This document shows, piece by piece, positions 14,279 through 14,340 of a stretch of DNA of 14,340 nt. The notes beneath the pieces were generated by a model, which was not told the origin of the DNA, ran no database searches, and saw only the letters and a list, made by a program, of their open reading frames with translations. Numbering within the stretch: position 1 is the first letter of the stretch; every line of letters begins with the position of its first letter. This DNA comes from Humisphaera sp. GTDB lineage: Bacteria; Planctomycetota; Phycisphaerae; Tepidisphaerales; Tepidisphaeraceae. Both the position numbers and the translations under genes were made by a program. The DNA lies in contig JANXVV010000131.1 in assembly GCA_025351525.1 (NCBI GenBank), positions 1-14,340 of the forward strand, read 5' to 3'.

Positions 14279-14340
14279 CACAGGTCGCGGTACTCCGAGA
14301 CCTGTGTCTTCAGTCCACCCGACAAGCACAGGTCTCGGAG
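14279..14340. repeat. Pair of inverted REP-like units, second cut by window edge
   Basis: The first unit, 14279-14306, is a hairpin with arms CACAGGTC / GACCTGTG around GCGGTACTCCGA. After 20 bases the same unit begins in inverted orientation at 14327 (CACAGGTCTCGGAG) and leaves the window at 14340. Two facing hairpins form a BIME-like arrangement downstream of the deacetylase gene. The core GGTACTCC is shared with other palindromes here. The gap 14234-14278 shows nothing else. Confidence 0.8.

Noticed and set aside
1..14340. CRISPR arrays, tRNA or rRNA genes, tyrosine integrase or full transposase
   Set aside because: No regularly spaced direct repeats of CRISPR type, no cloverleaf or rRNA signatures, and no recombinase motifs were found on reading.

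Overview
The window looks like chromosomal accessory DNA from a high-GC bacterium, most probably of the Planctomycetota (Phycisphaerae-like). The basis is indirect: several secreted proteins have no recognisable family, and the intergenic DNA is littered with palindromic repeats of the kinds I associate with that phylum, including units with a GGTACTCC/GGAGTACC core and a palindrome that translates to WASRPC...MGGTP. No rRNA, tRNA or CRISPR array was seen, so the taxonomic call is an inference.

Layout. Bases 1-1415 (minus) hold a near-complete comM/yifB AAA+ ATPase gene whose 3' end runs off the left edge. Bases 1472-1506 carry iterated TGTTAC motifs. Bases 1600-2436 (plus) hold a toxin-antitoxin pair: a small ribbon-helix-helix-type antitoxin overlapping a PIN-domain toxin gene that is split by a 207-bp insertion with inverted ends and a CTTAG target duplication. 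Bases 2451-2578 are a second small element with 34-bp inverted ends. It abuts a second, degraded comM copy (2581-4403, minus) that has lost 107 codons between short direct repeats, has lost its 3' part, and is split at the Walker A codons by a 1.2-kb cassette. The cassette encodes a four-helix membrane protein with a TRADD-N-associated 2TM-like domain and a small soluble partner. It is the best candidate here for an undescribed conflict or defence-type system.

From 4614 to 6673 (minus) lies a tandem pair of paralogous secreted proteins of unknown family. From 6951 to 9121 (minus) an old-yellow-enzyme gene and a YahK-like zinc alcohol dehydrogenase form a two-gene operon, plausibly for reduction of reactive enones and aldehydes. 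The ene-reductase lacks two arginines that normally hold FMN. Divergently, from 9188 to 14233 (plus), lie a beta-hydroxyacid dehydrogenase, a GT4 glycosyltransferase (ATGA overlap), a large exported helical protein of unknown family, and a PIG-L/BshB1-like deacetylase. A glycosyltransferase near a BshB1-like deacetylase recalls bacillithiol synthesis, but the genes are separated by the unknown protein and no bshC is present, so that link is weak.

The left 4.4 kb is a rearranged zone of duplication, insertion and gene decay. The right 10 kb is mostly intact genes with palindromic repeats between them and, in one case, in frame inside a gene.
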